22,598 bases of DNA from X23 sp050251575 (GTDB taxonomy: Bacteria; Bacillota; Clostridia; SK-Y3). The stretch is taken from contig JBFWMP010000030.1 in NCBI GenBank assembly GCA_050251575.1, positions 1-22,598 of the forward strand, in the 5' to 3' direction. The notes under the pieces were generated by a model. The model worked only from the letters and a program-made list of their open reading frames with translations. It was not told where the DNA came from and searched no databases. Position 1 is the first letter of the stretch. Each line of letters starts with the position of its first letter. The position numbers and the translations under genes are program-made. This document shows, piece by piece, positions 1-6,427 of the stretch.

Positions 1-40
1 TTGCAAAATGTAATATTTTATTGCTTTATTATTTATATAA

Positions 41-56
41 GCAATTTACATGCCAA
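41..56 (-). promoter_or_regulatory. Sigma-54 (-24/-12) promoter firing leftwards out of the window
   Basis: Read on the minus strand this is TTGGCATGTAAATTGC, matching the sigma-54 consensus TTGGCACGNNNNTTGC, with GG and GC separated by exactly 10 bases. The predicted start is near position 29, so the controlled gene lies beyond the left edge. The same element recurs four more times in the next 13 kb, which makes chance unlikely. The operator cluster at 175-242 lies about 146-213 bp upstream of the predicted start. Confidence 0.85.
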
Positions 57-154
57 TTCTTATGAAAAAAAGATCAAACATCCCCTCGACCCACTGTAAC
101 ATATTTTATATATTCTTTTAACCTATTATTTGAATTAATGATAAATGGCTGCAG

Positions 155-211
155 GCATATATCTGTTAATTATATGCATCGAATTGATTCATATAATTAA
201 CAGATATATGC
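155..211. repeat. 22-bp perfect inverted repeat in the divergent control region
   Basis: The arms at 155-176 and 190-211 are perfect reverse complements, separated by a 13-base spacer. The first 17-bp operator-like dyad (175-191) spans the spacer, and the second dyad (209-225) begins at the end of the right arm. The structure could present enhancer sites on DNA or form a cruciform. It has no T-run typical of a terminator. It lies between two divergent sigma-54 promoters. Confidence 0.7.
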
Positions 212-242
212 ATCAATTTGATGTACGAATCAAACTGATGCA
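175..242. promoter_or_regulatory. Cluster of three 17-bp dyads, probable enhancer (UAS) sites for the sigma-54 activator
   Basis: Three sites share the plan TGCATC-N5-GAT(T/G)(C/T)A. They are TGCATCGAATTGATTCA (175-191), TGCATCAATTTGATGTA (209-225) and, on the minus strand, TGCATCAGTTTGATTCG (226-242). They sit 146-213 bp upstream of the leftward promoter start and 276-343 bp upstream of the rightward one. Very similar 17-mers lie upstream of the UroD-like/tct operon. Binding by the activator encoded at 6428-8407 is inferred. Confidence 0.65.
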
Positions 243-296
243 ACAGTTGAAAACTATTTCTATAAATACTTTTTCAAAATAAAGGAATATTAAAAA

Positions 297-328
297 GTAT
301 TTCTTTAGCTTTGTATTTCTTTAGCTTT
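297..328. repeat. Tandem duplication of a 16-bp unit
   Basis: The unit GTATTTCTTTAGCTTT occurs twice back to back (297-312 and 313-328), followed by degenerate ATATTTCT copies to about 352. It sits in the AT-rich stretch between the operator cluster and the rightward sigma-54 promoter. No coding potential or known motif is seen in it. It may be a bendable spacer or simple slippage. Confidence 0.7.
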
Positions 329-490
329 ATATTTCTTAATATGTATATTTCTATCCAAACTCCACAGCCCCCTATAATAGCACACTAGACACAATTATAT
401 TTTTAAAATCTATTGAACTAATGCAACAAATAATATAAACTATTTTACATTTTCATATCTCGGCAGTGTAATATACATAAACTATATTAA

Positions 491-506
491 TTGGCATAAA
501 AATTGC
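491..506 (+). promoter_or_regulatory. Sigma-54 promoter of the RraA-like gene
   Basis: TTGGCATAAAAATTGC matches the -24/-12 consensus with the correct GG-N10-GC spacing. The predicted start is near 518, giving a leader of about 29 nt that contains the AGGAGG ribosome binding site at 533-538. No operator-like dyad lies at the usual distance for this promoter, so it probably shares the cluster at 175-242 with the divergent leftward promoter. Confidence 0.88.
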
Positions 507-546
507 TTATTATAAGAAGTGTAAAAAACAAAAGGAGGATGTAATA

Positions 547-1263
547 ATGTCTATTTTAACAACAGCACAATTAGAAGGATTAAGAACTTTTGATACGCCT
601 ACGATAGCAAATGCAATTGAAAGATTCGGTGTACGCTCTAGAACTGAAGGGGCTATGACACCGGAAATCAAGTGCATTTTGCCTTATGGCAAAACAATGG
701 TTGGATATGCTTGCACTGTCAAGGTGTCTGCAACAAATCCCCCTACGCCAGAACAAAATGAAATGTGGATGAAGTATGCTGCGAAATTACAGAGTACTCC
801 ACGTCCGTCAATCGCAGTAGTTGAAGATATAGATCCTACTCCAACCGGATCTTTTTGGGGAGAAGTTAATGCAACTATCCACAAATCCCTCGGCTGCGTT
901 GGAACGATTACAAATGGTGGTGTACGCGATTTAAATGAAGTTGGACCGCTGGGATTTGGCTATTTTGCTAAATGTCTATTAGTAACTCATGGTTATATTC
1001 ATATTGAAGATTTTGATTGTTCGGTTACTATCGGTGGCGTAACTGTAAATCCAGGCGACTTATTGGCTGCAGACAAGCATGGCGTTGTTCTAATCCCCAA
1101 TGAAATCGCACCTCAATTGGCAGCAGCGTGCAAAAAAGCTGCAGATGCTGAAATGCCTGTATTGGAAGGCTGCAGAAGAGCGATTGCAGAAGGCAACGAA
1201 GTAGATTTAGATCAATTAAAACAATGGAGAGCCGAAATGGCCAAACTAAGAACTGCTAAATAA
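547..1263 (+). CDS. RraA-family aldolase/decarboxylase-like protein
   Basis: A 238-residue protein of the RraA / 4-hydroxy-4-methyl-2-oxoglutarate (HMG) aldolase superfamily, once annotated as demethylmenaquinone methyltransferase. The family signature GGVRDLNE (residues 124-131) supplies the substrate-binding Arg and metal-site Asp. An upstream GE pair (105-106) matches the conserved Gly-Glu. Members of known function cleave 4-hydroxy-2-oxo acids to pyruvate plus a second oxoacid, or decarboxylate oxaloacetate, using a divalent metal. Others bind RNase E, which is unlikely in this setting. The start is fixed by AGGAGG eight bases upstream. It is monocistronic, driven by its own sigma-54 promoter, and ends at a strong terminator shared with the convergent tct operon. 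Membership of the catabolic regulon suggests a role in cleaving the final 2-oxo intermediate. The substrate is not known. Confidence 0.88.
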   Translation: MSILTTAQLEGLRTFDTPTIANAIERFGVRSRTEGAMTPEIKCILPYGKTMVGYACTVKVSATNPPTPEQNEMWMKYAAKLQSTPRPSIAVVEDIDPTPTGSFWGEVNATIHKSLGCVGTITNGGVRDLNEVGPLGFGYFAKCLLVTHGYIHIEDFDCSVTIGGVTVNPGDLLAADKHGVVLIPNEIAPQLAAACKKAADAEMPVLEGCRRAIAEGNEVDLDQLKQWRAEMAKLRTAK

Positions 1264-1295
1264 TTATATACAAAACAAAGGCTTAGCGTTATATA

Positions 1296-1354
1296 AAATA
1301 CACCCTATAGAGAAGACAATTTTTAAAAAGTCTGCCCTATAGGGTGTATTTTTA
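1296..1354. terminator. Bidirectional terminator between convergent genes
   Basis: A perfect 15-bp stem (1296-1310 with 1337-1351) has A-rich flanks on the left and T-rich flanks on the right. It can end transcription of the RraA-like gene from the left and of tctA from the right. Confidence 0.88.
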
Positions 1355-1375
1355 TTTATAATAGAATTAATGGGA

Positions 1376-2887
1376 TCAGGAATTTATAGCTATTCCTTTT
1401 GAACTTTTCATATTACTTCTAACAGATAGCACTACAGAAATAAGTGCAATTCCCAAGAAAGTAGCCGAGATAGGCTCGGTTAAGAATGGTATAAAGCTTC
1501 CATTTGTCATCATCAAGCCTCTTCTTAAGTTCGTTTCAGCAATAGGGCCTAGAATAAATCCTAGAATAATTGGAGTAGAAGTATATTCAAACTTAATCAT
1601 TAAATATCCTAAAATACCAAAGAATAATAATGTCCAAACGTCAAATATTCTATTATTTATTCCAAAAGCACCAACAACGCACAAAATGAAAATAATAGGT
1701 AACAATAGATATTTAGGTACGCTTAGCAATCTTACAAAGACCCTCAAGCCTACGAATTCTATAATGATCATAGCCACATTCGCAATAATTAATGCTGCAA
1801 AGATTCCATACACAATCTCACCGCTCGTTGTAAAAAGCATCGGGCCCGGCATGAGACCATGAATCATTAAACCGCCAATAAGCATAGCAGTAACAGCATC
1901 TCCAGGTATACCGAGCGTTAGCAGCGGGATTAATGCTCCTCCTATTGATGCGTTATTGGCACTCTCAGAGGCAACAATACCATCTAAAATACCTGTACCA
2001 AATTTTTCGGGATATTTAGACGAATTTTTTGCAGCCAAATAGGCCAGAATGTTAGATGTGCCTCCACCGATACCCGGAAGTATCCCTATTCCGATTCCAA
2101 TCAAGCTGGATCTAAAGAAGTTCCATCCTTGGCCTACAAACTCAGCCATTGAAAAACCAAAGCCCCTTACAGAATAGTCTCTGATTTCATCCTCTTTTAC
2201 TAACAAACTGTCTAAACTCTCTTCAGCAGTAGTTAATATTTCAGAAATTGCAAAGAGTCCTATCAAAGCAGGAAGTAAGTTGAACCCTGCATCTAACTCA
2301 TATAAACCAAAAGTAAATCTTGCATAACCATCAATGGGCGCAACTCCCACTGCAGCAAGAGCCATCCCTATCAGTCCACTGATTAAGCCTTTTGCAAGCG
2401 AACCACTGGAAAGACTGGCTATCATAGTTAATGAAAATACTGCAATTGCAAAATATTGATATGGACCAAATTTAACAGCAAAATTTGCCAAAGGAGGAGC
2501 AATAAATATTAAAGCAAAAATACTTAATAACCCTCCAAGAAATGAGAAAACAATCCCCGCACCCAGCGCTTTACCTGCCTGTCCCTTATCTGCCATTGGA
2601 TGACCGTCAAAGGTTGTGGCAATAGATGCAGGTGTTCCCGGAATCTTTAATAGGATTGCAGATATCAAACCACCAGAAATTCCACCAATATATAATCCAA
2701 TTAATAACGACATCCCTTCAACAGGAGACATTCCAAAAGTGATTGGCAGACACAATGCAACAGCCATAGTTGCAGTTAAGCCAGGAATCGCACCAAATAT
2801 AATTCCGACTGCAACACCTAAAATAATCAATATCATGACTTTCAACGTAAAAACTGCCGAGAAACCTGCTACAAACAATTCAAACAT
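1376..2887 (-). CDS. tctA: Tripartite tricarboxylate-type transporter, large membrane subunit TctA
   Basis: A 503-residue hydrophobic protein with about 12 predicted membrane segments and the hallmark TctA N-terminal region: GAIPGLTATMAVALCLP near residues 32-48, then GLYIGGISGGLISAILLKIP and GTPASIATTFDGHPMA. A second Pro/Gly-rich repeat, GILPGIGGGTSNILAYLAA, lies mid-protein. TctA is the channel-forming subunit that moves an organic carboxylate into the cell with an ion gradient after delivery by the TctC binding protein. It begins 11 bp after tctB, with a G-rich ribosome binding site just before ATG, so the two are co-translated from one mRNA. The length is normal for the family. It is the last gene of the operon that starts at the UroD-like gene at 5999. 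The family assignment is secure; the transported substrate is unknown. Confidence 0.95.
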   Translation of the reverse strand: MFELFVAGFSAVFTLKVMILIILGVAVGIIFGAIPGLTATMAVALCLPITFGMSPVEGMSLLIGLYIGGISGGLISAILLKIPGTPASIATTFDGHPMADKGQAGKALGAGIVFSFLGGLLSIFALIFIAPPLANFAVKFGPYQYFAIAVFSLTMIASLSSGSLAKGLISGLIGMALAAVGVAPIDGYARFTFGLYELDAGFNLLPALIGLFAISEILTTAEESLDSLLVKEDEIRDYSVRGFGFSMAEFVGQGWNFFRSSLIGIGIGILPGIGGGTSNILAYLAAKNSSKYPEKFGTGILDGIVASESANNASIGGALIPLLTLGIPGDAVTAMLIGGLMIHGLMPGPMLFTTSGEIVYGIFAALIIANVAMIIIEFVGLRVFVRLLSVPKYLLLPIIFILCVVGAFGINNRIFDVWTLLFFGILGYLMIKFEYTSTPIILGFILGPIAETNLRRGLMMTNGSFIPFLTEPISATFLGIALISVVLSVRSNMKSSKGIAINS

Positions 2888-2898
2888 ATCTTTCCCCC

Positions 2899-3372
2899 CT
2901 ACCCTAATATTCCTGCCGGTAACATCAGTTCGAACACAGATACAAATACGTAATAAACTGAAACAGATACCAGTACGGCTATAAGTGCAAATTTTGGCTG
3001 TTTTTTGTTCTTATCAGGAGCAAGTATATTGAACTGTATAAAAAGATAAATCGCAGTCATAATAATAAATCCTACTGTTTCAAGCAGACCAATATACACT
3101 GCGATAAGAATTAGTGTCGCTATAACTCCTGACTTTTTAGTTGCTTCTTGCTCATGACTTTCTGTGGATCCTTCTACCTTAAGCTTTCTTATACCATTAA
3201 TAATAACAGATACACTTAATAGTGCGAGAAATATAGCAATCAATTGAGGCACAAAAGCTGGTCCAATCTTCCCCACTGAACGACTTTTAATACCAAAAGA
3301 TGTGATAAACATTATAAGTGCAACAAGAAAAACAAAGCTTCCTGATATTATATTTTTATATTTTTTAAACAC
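2899..3372 (-). CDS. tctB: Tripartite tricarboxylate-type transporter, small membrane subunit TctB
   Basis: A 157-residue protein with four predicted membrane segments (roughly residues 9-27, 41-60, 83-103 and 130-150) and a charged central loop. This is the usual architecture of TctB, the poorly conserved small subunit that works with TctA. The only well-placed start is GTG at 3372, with GGAG eight bases upstream. An ATG nearby at 3380 is in another frame. It lies between tctC and tctA in the canonical order. Sequence conservation in this family is weak, so the call rests mostly on size, topology and position. Confidence 0.88.
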   Translation of the reverse strand: MFKKYKNIISGSFVFLVALIMFITSFGIKSRSVGKIGPAFVPQLIAIFLALLSVSVIINGIRKLKVEGSTESHEQEATKKSGVIATLILIAVYIGLLETVGFIIMTAIYLFIQFNILAPDKNKKQPKFALIAVLVSVSVYYVFVSVFELMLPAGILG

Positions 3373-3433
3373 GCTACCATCTCCGCCTTTTTATAGAATC
3401 TCTTCAAAAACTTCAGTTCTTCATTAATGTAAA

Positions 3434-3483
3434 CTGGTAAGGTGACAACCCATTTTCCTCTCTAATGATTGTCACCTCACCAG
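3434..3483 (-). other. Intercistronic stem-loop between tctC and tctB
   Basis: Arms at 3434-3448 and 3469-3483 pair over 14 of 15 positions, with one A/C mismatch and a 20-nt loop. There is no T-run on the minus-strand side, so it is unlikely to be a full terminator. Such hairpins behind solute-binding-protein genes commonly stabilise the upstream mRNA segment, so that binding protein exceeds membrane subunits. That role is inferred here. Confidence 0.65.
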
Positions 3484-3564
3484 CACAGATGTGCATATTT
3501 ATCTTTACATTGAAATATTTATTTATTGATTTACGCAAACTTCACTCAACAAAAAATATGATAA

Positions 3565-4614
3565 TTATTTAGCTCCTATCTGGTCCTTATACTTAAAGAA
3601 AGTATCTCTTTGAGCATTAAGGAAATCAGTAGCTTCTTTTTTATCTAGATAAAATGGTGCTTGATTGAACTTTGTAATTTCTTCTGCATACTCTGCATTG
3701 TTAGCAGCAATCTTTCCTACTGCTTTGCTAAGCTTTTCTATAATCTGAGGATCAGTGCCTTTCGGGAATTCAAAGAAATAAACGCTTTCTAAAACTGAAT
3801 CATATCCTTGTTCCAAAGCAGTCGGGATGTCTTGGAATTGAGGATTTCTTTTTGAATGATTAACACCTAATGCTCTAAAATCTCCACTTTCTAGATATGG
3901 CTTAACAACTCCATATGGATTAGGAACTACATCTACATGTCCACCTAGTAACATTGAAGTTCTATCAGTTGATGATCCGGCATCTACAATATTAAGCTTT
4001 GCTCCAGCGTCATTGAGCATAATACTTGTTAAATGTGTAGTAGCACCAAGACCTGCAGCCATCTTAATTTTTCCAGGTTCTTTCTGAGACGCTTCTACAA
4101 GATCTTTTAAAGTCTTATACGGTGAGTCAGCTCGTACAGTGAAGATATCACCAGCATTTTTCCCTGCTATACAAGCAAGGTCAAGATCTTTAAATCCATA
4201 ATCCACCATACCAGTAAGTTCGTTAACCTGCATAGCTGAATGATAGAACAATACTGTATATCCATCCGGCTTAGAATCTTTCACTTTTCTACTACCAAGA
4301 GCACCACTGTTACCATCTACATTTACAACCACAATAGGTTGACCTAACTCTTTTTCTAAATATTTAGCATAAACTCTTGCATTAAAATCAGTATCTCCGC
4401 CTGGCTTAAATGGCACAATAAACTGGATCGTTTTAGTAGGCCAATCTGTTCCTTTTTTAACCTCTTCTTTTTTAGGCTCTTCTTTTGGAGCTTCTTGTTT
4501 TAGTTCTGGCGAAGCCGGTGCGTTTTCTGCTTTTTGAGAGCATCCAACAGCAAATACCGAAAACACCATAATCATAGCTACTAATAATGCAAAACCCTTT
4601 AAATACTTTTTCAT
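3565..4614 (-). CDS. tctC: Tripartite tricarboxylate-type transporter, substrate-binding lipoprotein TctC (Bug family)
   Basis: A 349-residue extracytoplasmic binding protein. It has a lipoprotein signal peptide with a hydrophobic core at residues 8-23 and the lipobox Cys at 25 (FAVGC). A Lys/Glu/Pro-rich tether runs to about residue 55. The mature domain opens with IQFIVPFKPGGDTDFNAR and continues with GQPIVVVN and KPDGYT, all characteristic of Bug/TctC proteins, which grip carboxylates through two Gly-rich loops. The protein should be anchored outside the membrane and hand substrate to TctAB. AGGAGG lies seven bases before the ATG. It follows the UroD-like gene after a 248-bp gap holding an 11-bp tandem repeat, and a stem-loop follows it. 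The carboxylate ligand cannot be read from the sequence. Confidence 0.93.
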   Translation of the reverse strand: MKKYLKGFALLVAMIMVFSVFAVGCSQKAENAPASPELKQEAPKEEPKKEEVKKGTDWPTKTIQFIVPFKPGGDTDFNARVYAKYLEKELGQPIVVVNVDGNSGALGSRKVKDSKPDGYTVLFYHSAMQVNELTGMVDYGFKDLDLACIAGKNAGDIFTVRADSPYKTLKDLVEASQKEPGKIKMAAGLGATTHLTSIMLNDAGAKLNIVDAGSSTDRTSMLLGGHVDVVPNPYGVVKPYLESGDFRALGVNHSKRNPQFQDIPTALEQGYDSVLESVYFFEFPKGTDPQIIEKLSKAVGKIAANNAEYAEEITKFNQAPFYLDKKEATDFLNAQRDTFFKYKDQIGAK

Positions 4615-4789
4615 TTTAGTTCCTCCTCTAAATTAAATGTTTTGAAAATAGAACTAGGAAATACGTTTTTAATATTTTTCTCCTTCCTCTTATTATTTAT
4701 ATATACTTGTCCTTACCTATTCTTACTGGGATGGTATCCCCGCGAAATAAGTTTATAGGGTAGAACAAGATATATTAGTATAATAGGTA

Positions 4790-4864
4790 TAATATTTGTA
4801 TGATATTTGTATGATATTTGTATGATATTTGTATGATATTTGTATGATATTTGTATGATATTTT
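4790..4864. repeat. 11-bp tandem repeat, about 6.5 copies
   Basis: The unit TGATATTTGTA is perfect from 4801 to 4855 (five copies). One degenerate copy precedes it (4790-4800), and a partial copy runs into the stop codon of the upstream UroD-like gene. It lies in the gap between that gene and tctC in their common transcript. The repeat is pure enough to be length-variable by slippage. The rest of the gap (4615-4789) shows only the tctC ribosome binding site. Confidence 0.95.
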
Positions 4865-5999
4865 AATAATTTCGATACTGTTTAAATGCTTCCCACATTG
4901 CTACTAGATTAGCTTGCGGAACATCAGACTGTATATTATGAATTGGAGCAAACACAAAGCCACCCCCAGGCGCCAGTTCTTCTATTCGCCTTTTCACCTC
5001 ATCCTTTACCTGTTCCGGCGTCCCGGTAGGCAACACTTTTTGTGAGTCTACCCCCGCACCCCAGAATACTATCGAATCTCCAAAGTCTTTTTTTAGTGTT
5101 AATGGATCCATCCCCGTTGCACTTACTTGGATTGGATTCAATATATCTATTCCTGCTTCTATAAGATCTGGAATCAACTTTACTATAGAACCACAAGAAT
5201 GGAGAAATATTTTTGCTTTTGTTTTTCTTTTTAAATATTGAAATAATTCCTTTTGACGTGGCTTTACTATCTCACGATACATTTGCGGAGAAATAAAAGG
5301 TCCACTTTGTGTTCCTAAATCATCACTTTCACAAATAATATCAATAGTATCTCCAAACTCTTCTAATACACCATCCCAATATTTCATTTTCATTTCTAAT
5401 AATTTATCTAAAAATGCTTCGACTCTTTTTTTCTCAAGTGCTAACATCATTAACCATTGATCAAATCCATATACTGTAGGACCCGTCTGTAAAAAGCCAT
5501 TTCCTAAATGATCCGGAAAAATCACAGCATACCCTGCTTCTTTATATCTCTTCGCCTCTTCTACGGCTTCTTTCTTTAGCTTTGGAATATCAGGCCATAC
5601 ATAATCTTTATCACTTTCAGCCTCTTTTCCAAGCAAAGGAAACTCTATCATATCGTAATAATGTCCCTTTTCCTTAGGCATTCTCCACACTGTTCCCCAA
5701 TCGTTTTTTAAAAAATAGCTGGTTTCATCCTCCCATTCCTTGTTAGGAGCTTTAGTCATATATGGATACGGCGCGCGAATATCAACCTCTAATTCCTCTA
5801 ATAACTCGTCAGATGCAAACGCTAACTGAGCTGTTTTATTAGATAATCGAACATTAGATTCATCTAAGCCCAAATAATCTTTCATTTTGCTATATGCACC
5901 TAGAGAAAACTTACATGTCTTTCCTACCCCTAAATCTAATGGTATACGGTCAGGTTCTTTATGGTTAAGTGTACACAAAACCCTTTCTCTGCTATTCAT
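4863..5999 (-). CDS. UroD/MtaA-superfamily protein, possible corrinoid-linked methyltransferase (paralogue 1)
   Basis: A 378-residue protein of the uroporphyrinogen decarboxylase/MtaA superfamily. It opens with NSRERVLCTLNHKEPDRIP, typical of the methyltransferase branch rather than true HemE. The metal-type motif HSCGS has His267 and Cys269, and the C-terminal APGGGFVFAPIHNIQSDVP (343-361) is characteristic. MtaA-type enzymes bind zinc with H-x-C plus a distant Cys. No Cys follows Cys269 here, so a different third ligand, perhaps His354, is needed. Relatives transfer methyl groups to or from corrinoids, and some Clostridia use UroD-type proteins as O-demethylase components. The start has AGGAGG six bases upstream. 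It is first in a sigma-54 operon with tctCBA, after a leader of about 184 nt. The superfamily is certain; the reaction is not. Confidence 0.85.
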   Translation of the reverse strand: MNSRERVLCTLNHKEPDRIPLDLGVGKTCKFSLGAYSKMKDYLGLDESNVRLSNKTAQLAFASDELLEELEVDIRAPYPYMTKAPNKEWEDETSYFLKNDWGTVWRMPKEKGHYYDMIEFPLLGKEAESDKDYVWPDIPKLKKEAVEEAKRYKEAGYAVIFPDHLGNGFLQTGPTVYGFDQWLMMLALEKKRVEAFLDKLLEMKMKYWDGVLEEFGDTIDIICESDDLGTQSGPFISPQMYREIVKPRQKELFQYLKRKTKAKIFLHSCGSIVKLIPDLIEAGIDILNPIQVSATGMDPLTLKKDFGDSIVFWGAGVDSQKVLPTGTPEQVKDEVKRRIEELAPGGGFVFAPIHNIQSDVPQANLVAMWEAFKQYRNY

Positions 6000-6060
6000 A
6001 ATCGTCCTCCTATCTGTTTCATACCAAATGTAAACATGTTCTATTTTTATACTATGAAAA

Positions 6061-6104
6061 TTAGAATTCTTTCTTTGATGAGCTTGTTATAAACAGAATT
6101 CTAA
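6061..6104 (-). repeat. Inverted repeat in the leader of the UroD-like/tct operon
   Basis: Perfect 10-bp arms TTAGAATTCT (6061-6070) and AGAATTCTAA (6095-6104) flank a 24-nt loop. They lie inside the predicted 184-nt 5' leader (about 6183 to 6000). The leader is much longer than the roughly 20-60 nt leaders of the other sigma-54 units for which the start is known. It could be an RNA structure or an operator. No known riboswitch is recognised. Confidence 0.6.
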
Positions 6105-6194
6105 CATTTAGATAACGTCATGCTTCGTCTGTATTCTAGATTCCATTATCCATATCGAATAAATCATAGAACTTTTCATTTAATTATTTATAAA

Positions 6195-6210
6195 GCAATA
6201 TTGATGCCAA
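6195..6210 (-). promoter_or_regulatory. Sigma-54 promoter of the UroD-like 1 - tctCBA operon
   Basis: The minus-strand sequence TTGGCATCAATATTGC has the -24 GG and -12 GC with correct spacing. The predicted start is near 6183. The dyad cluster at 6326-6393 lies 143-210 bp upstream, the normal position for an enhancer-binding protein. Confidence 0.88.
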
Positions 6211-6220
6211 TTCTTCAACA

Positions 6221-6260
6221 CAAAAAATAAAAAGCGTCTCGTTCTTACAATACGCTTTTT
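6221..6260 (-). terminator. Terminator of the sigma-54 activator gene
   Basis: A 9-bp stem (6229-6237 with 6252-6260) is followed, on the minus strand, by ATTTTTTG. It ends transcription from the activator gene about 170 bp after its stop and insulates the sigma-54 promoter just downstream. Confidence 0.75.
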
Positions 6261-6325
6261 TACGCTCTTCCCGCTATTCTTCTGATTAATTATAAATAGA
6301 TGTATCAGTGTACAAATTACTAATT

Positions 6326-6393
6326 TGCACCAATTTGATACATTTAGCAGCTTGATTGCTGCAGCAATTCGATGCATGTGACAATTTGCTGCA
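6326..6393. promoter_or_regulatory. Dyad cluster, probable activator (UAS) sites for the UroD-like/tct operon
   Basis: Three 17-bp sites follow the same 6-5-6 plan as those at 175-242: TGCACCAATTTGATACA (6326-6342), TGCAGCAATTCGATGCA (6360-6376) and TGTGACAATTTGCTGCA (6377-6393). A further palindromic GCAGC-N6-GCTGC overlaps the second. The shared core is TGCANC-AATTT-GATNCA. The cluster lies between the activator gene and its terminator. Confidence 0.65.
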
Positions 6394-6427
6394 ATAGTTA
6401 AAAAACAGTTTTCTAATAGATTATCAA

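Noticed and set aside
547..1263. Annotation as regulator of RNase E activity or menaquinone methyltransferase
   Set aside because: The fold family is shared, but the sigma-54 catabolic setting and the GGVRD metal/substrate motif fit an aldolase or decarboxylase better.
4790..4864. Short repeats considered as a CRISPR array
   Set aside because: The 11-bp units are directly adjacent with no spacers, and no cas genes are present.
4863..5999. Annotation as HemE (haem biosynthesis)
   Set aside because: The H-x-C metal motif and the methyltransferase-type ends are not features of true HemE, and no haem genes are nearby.
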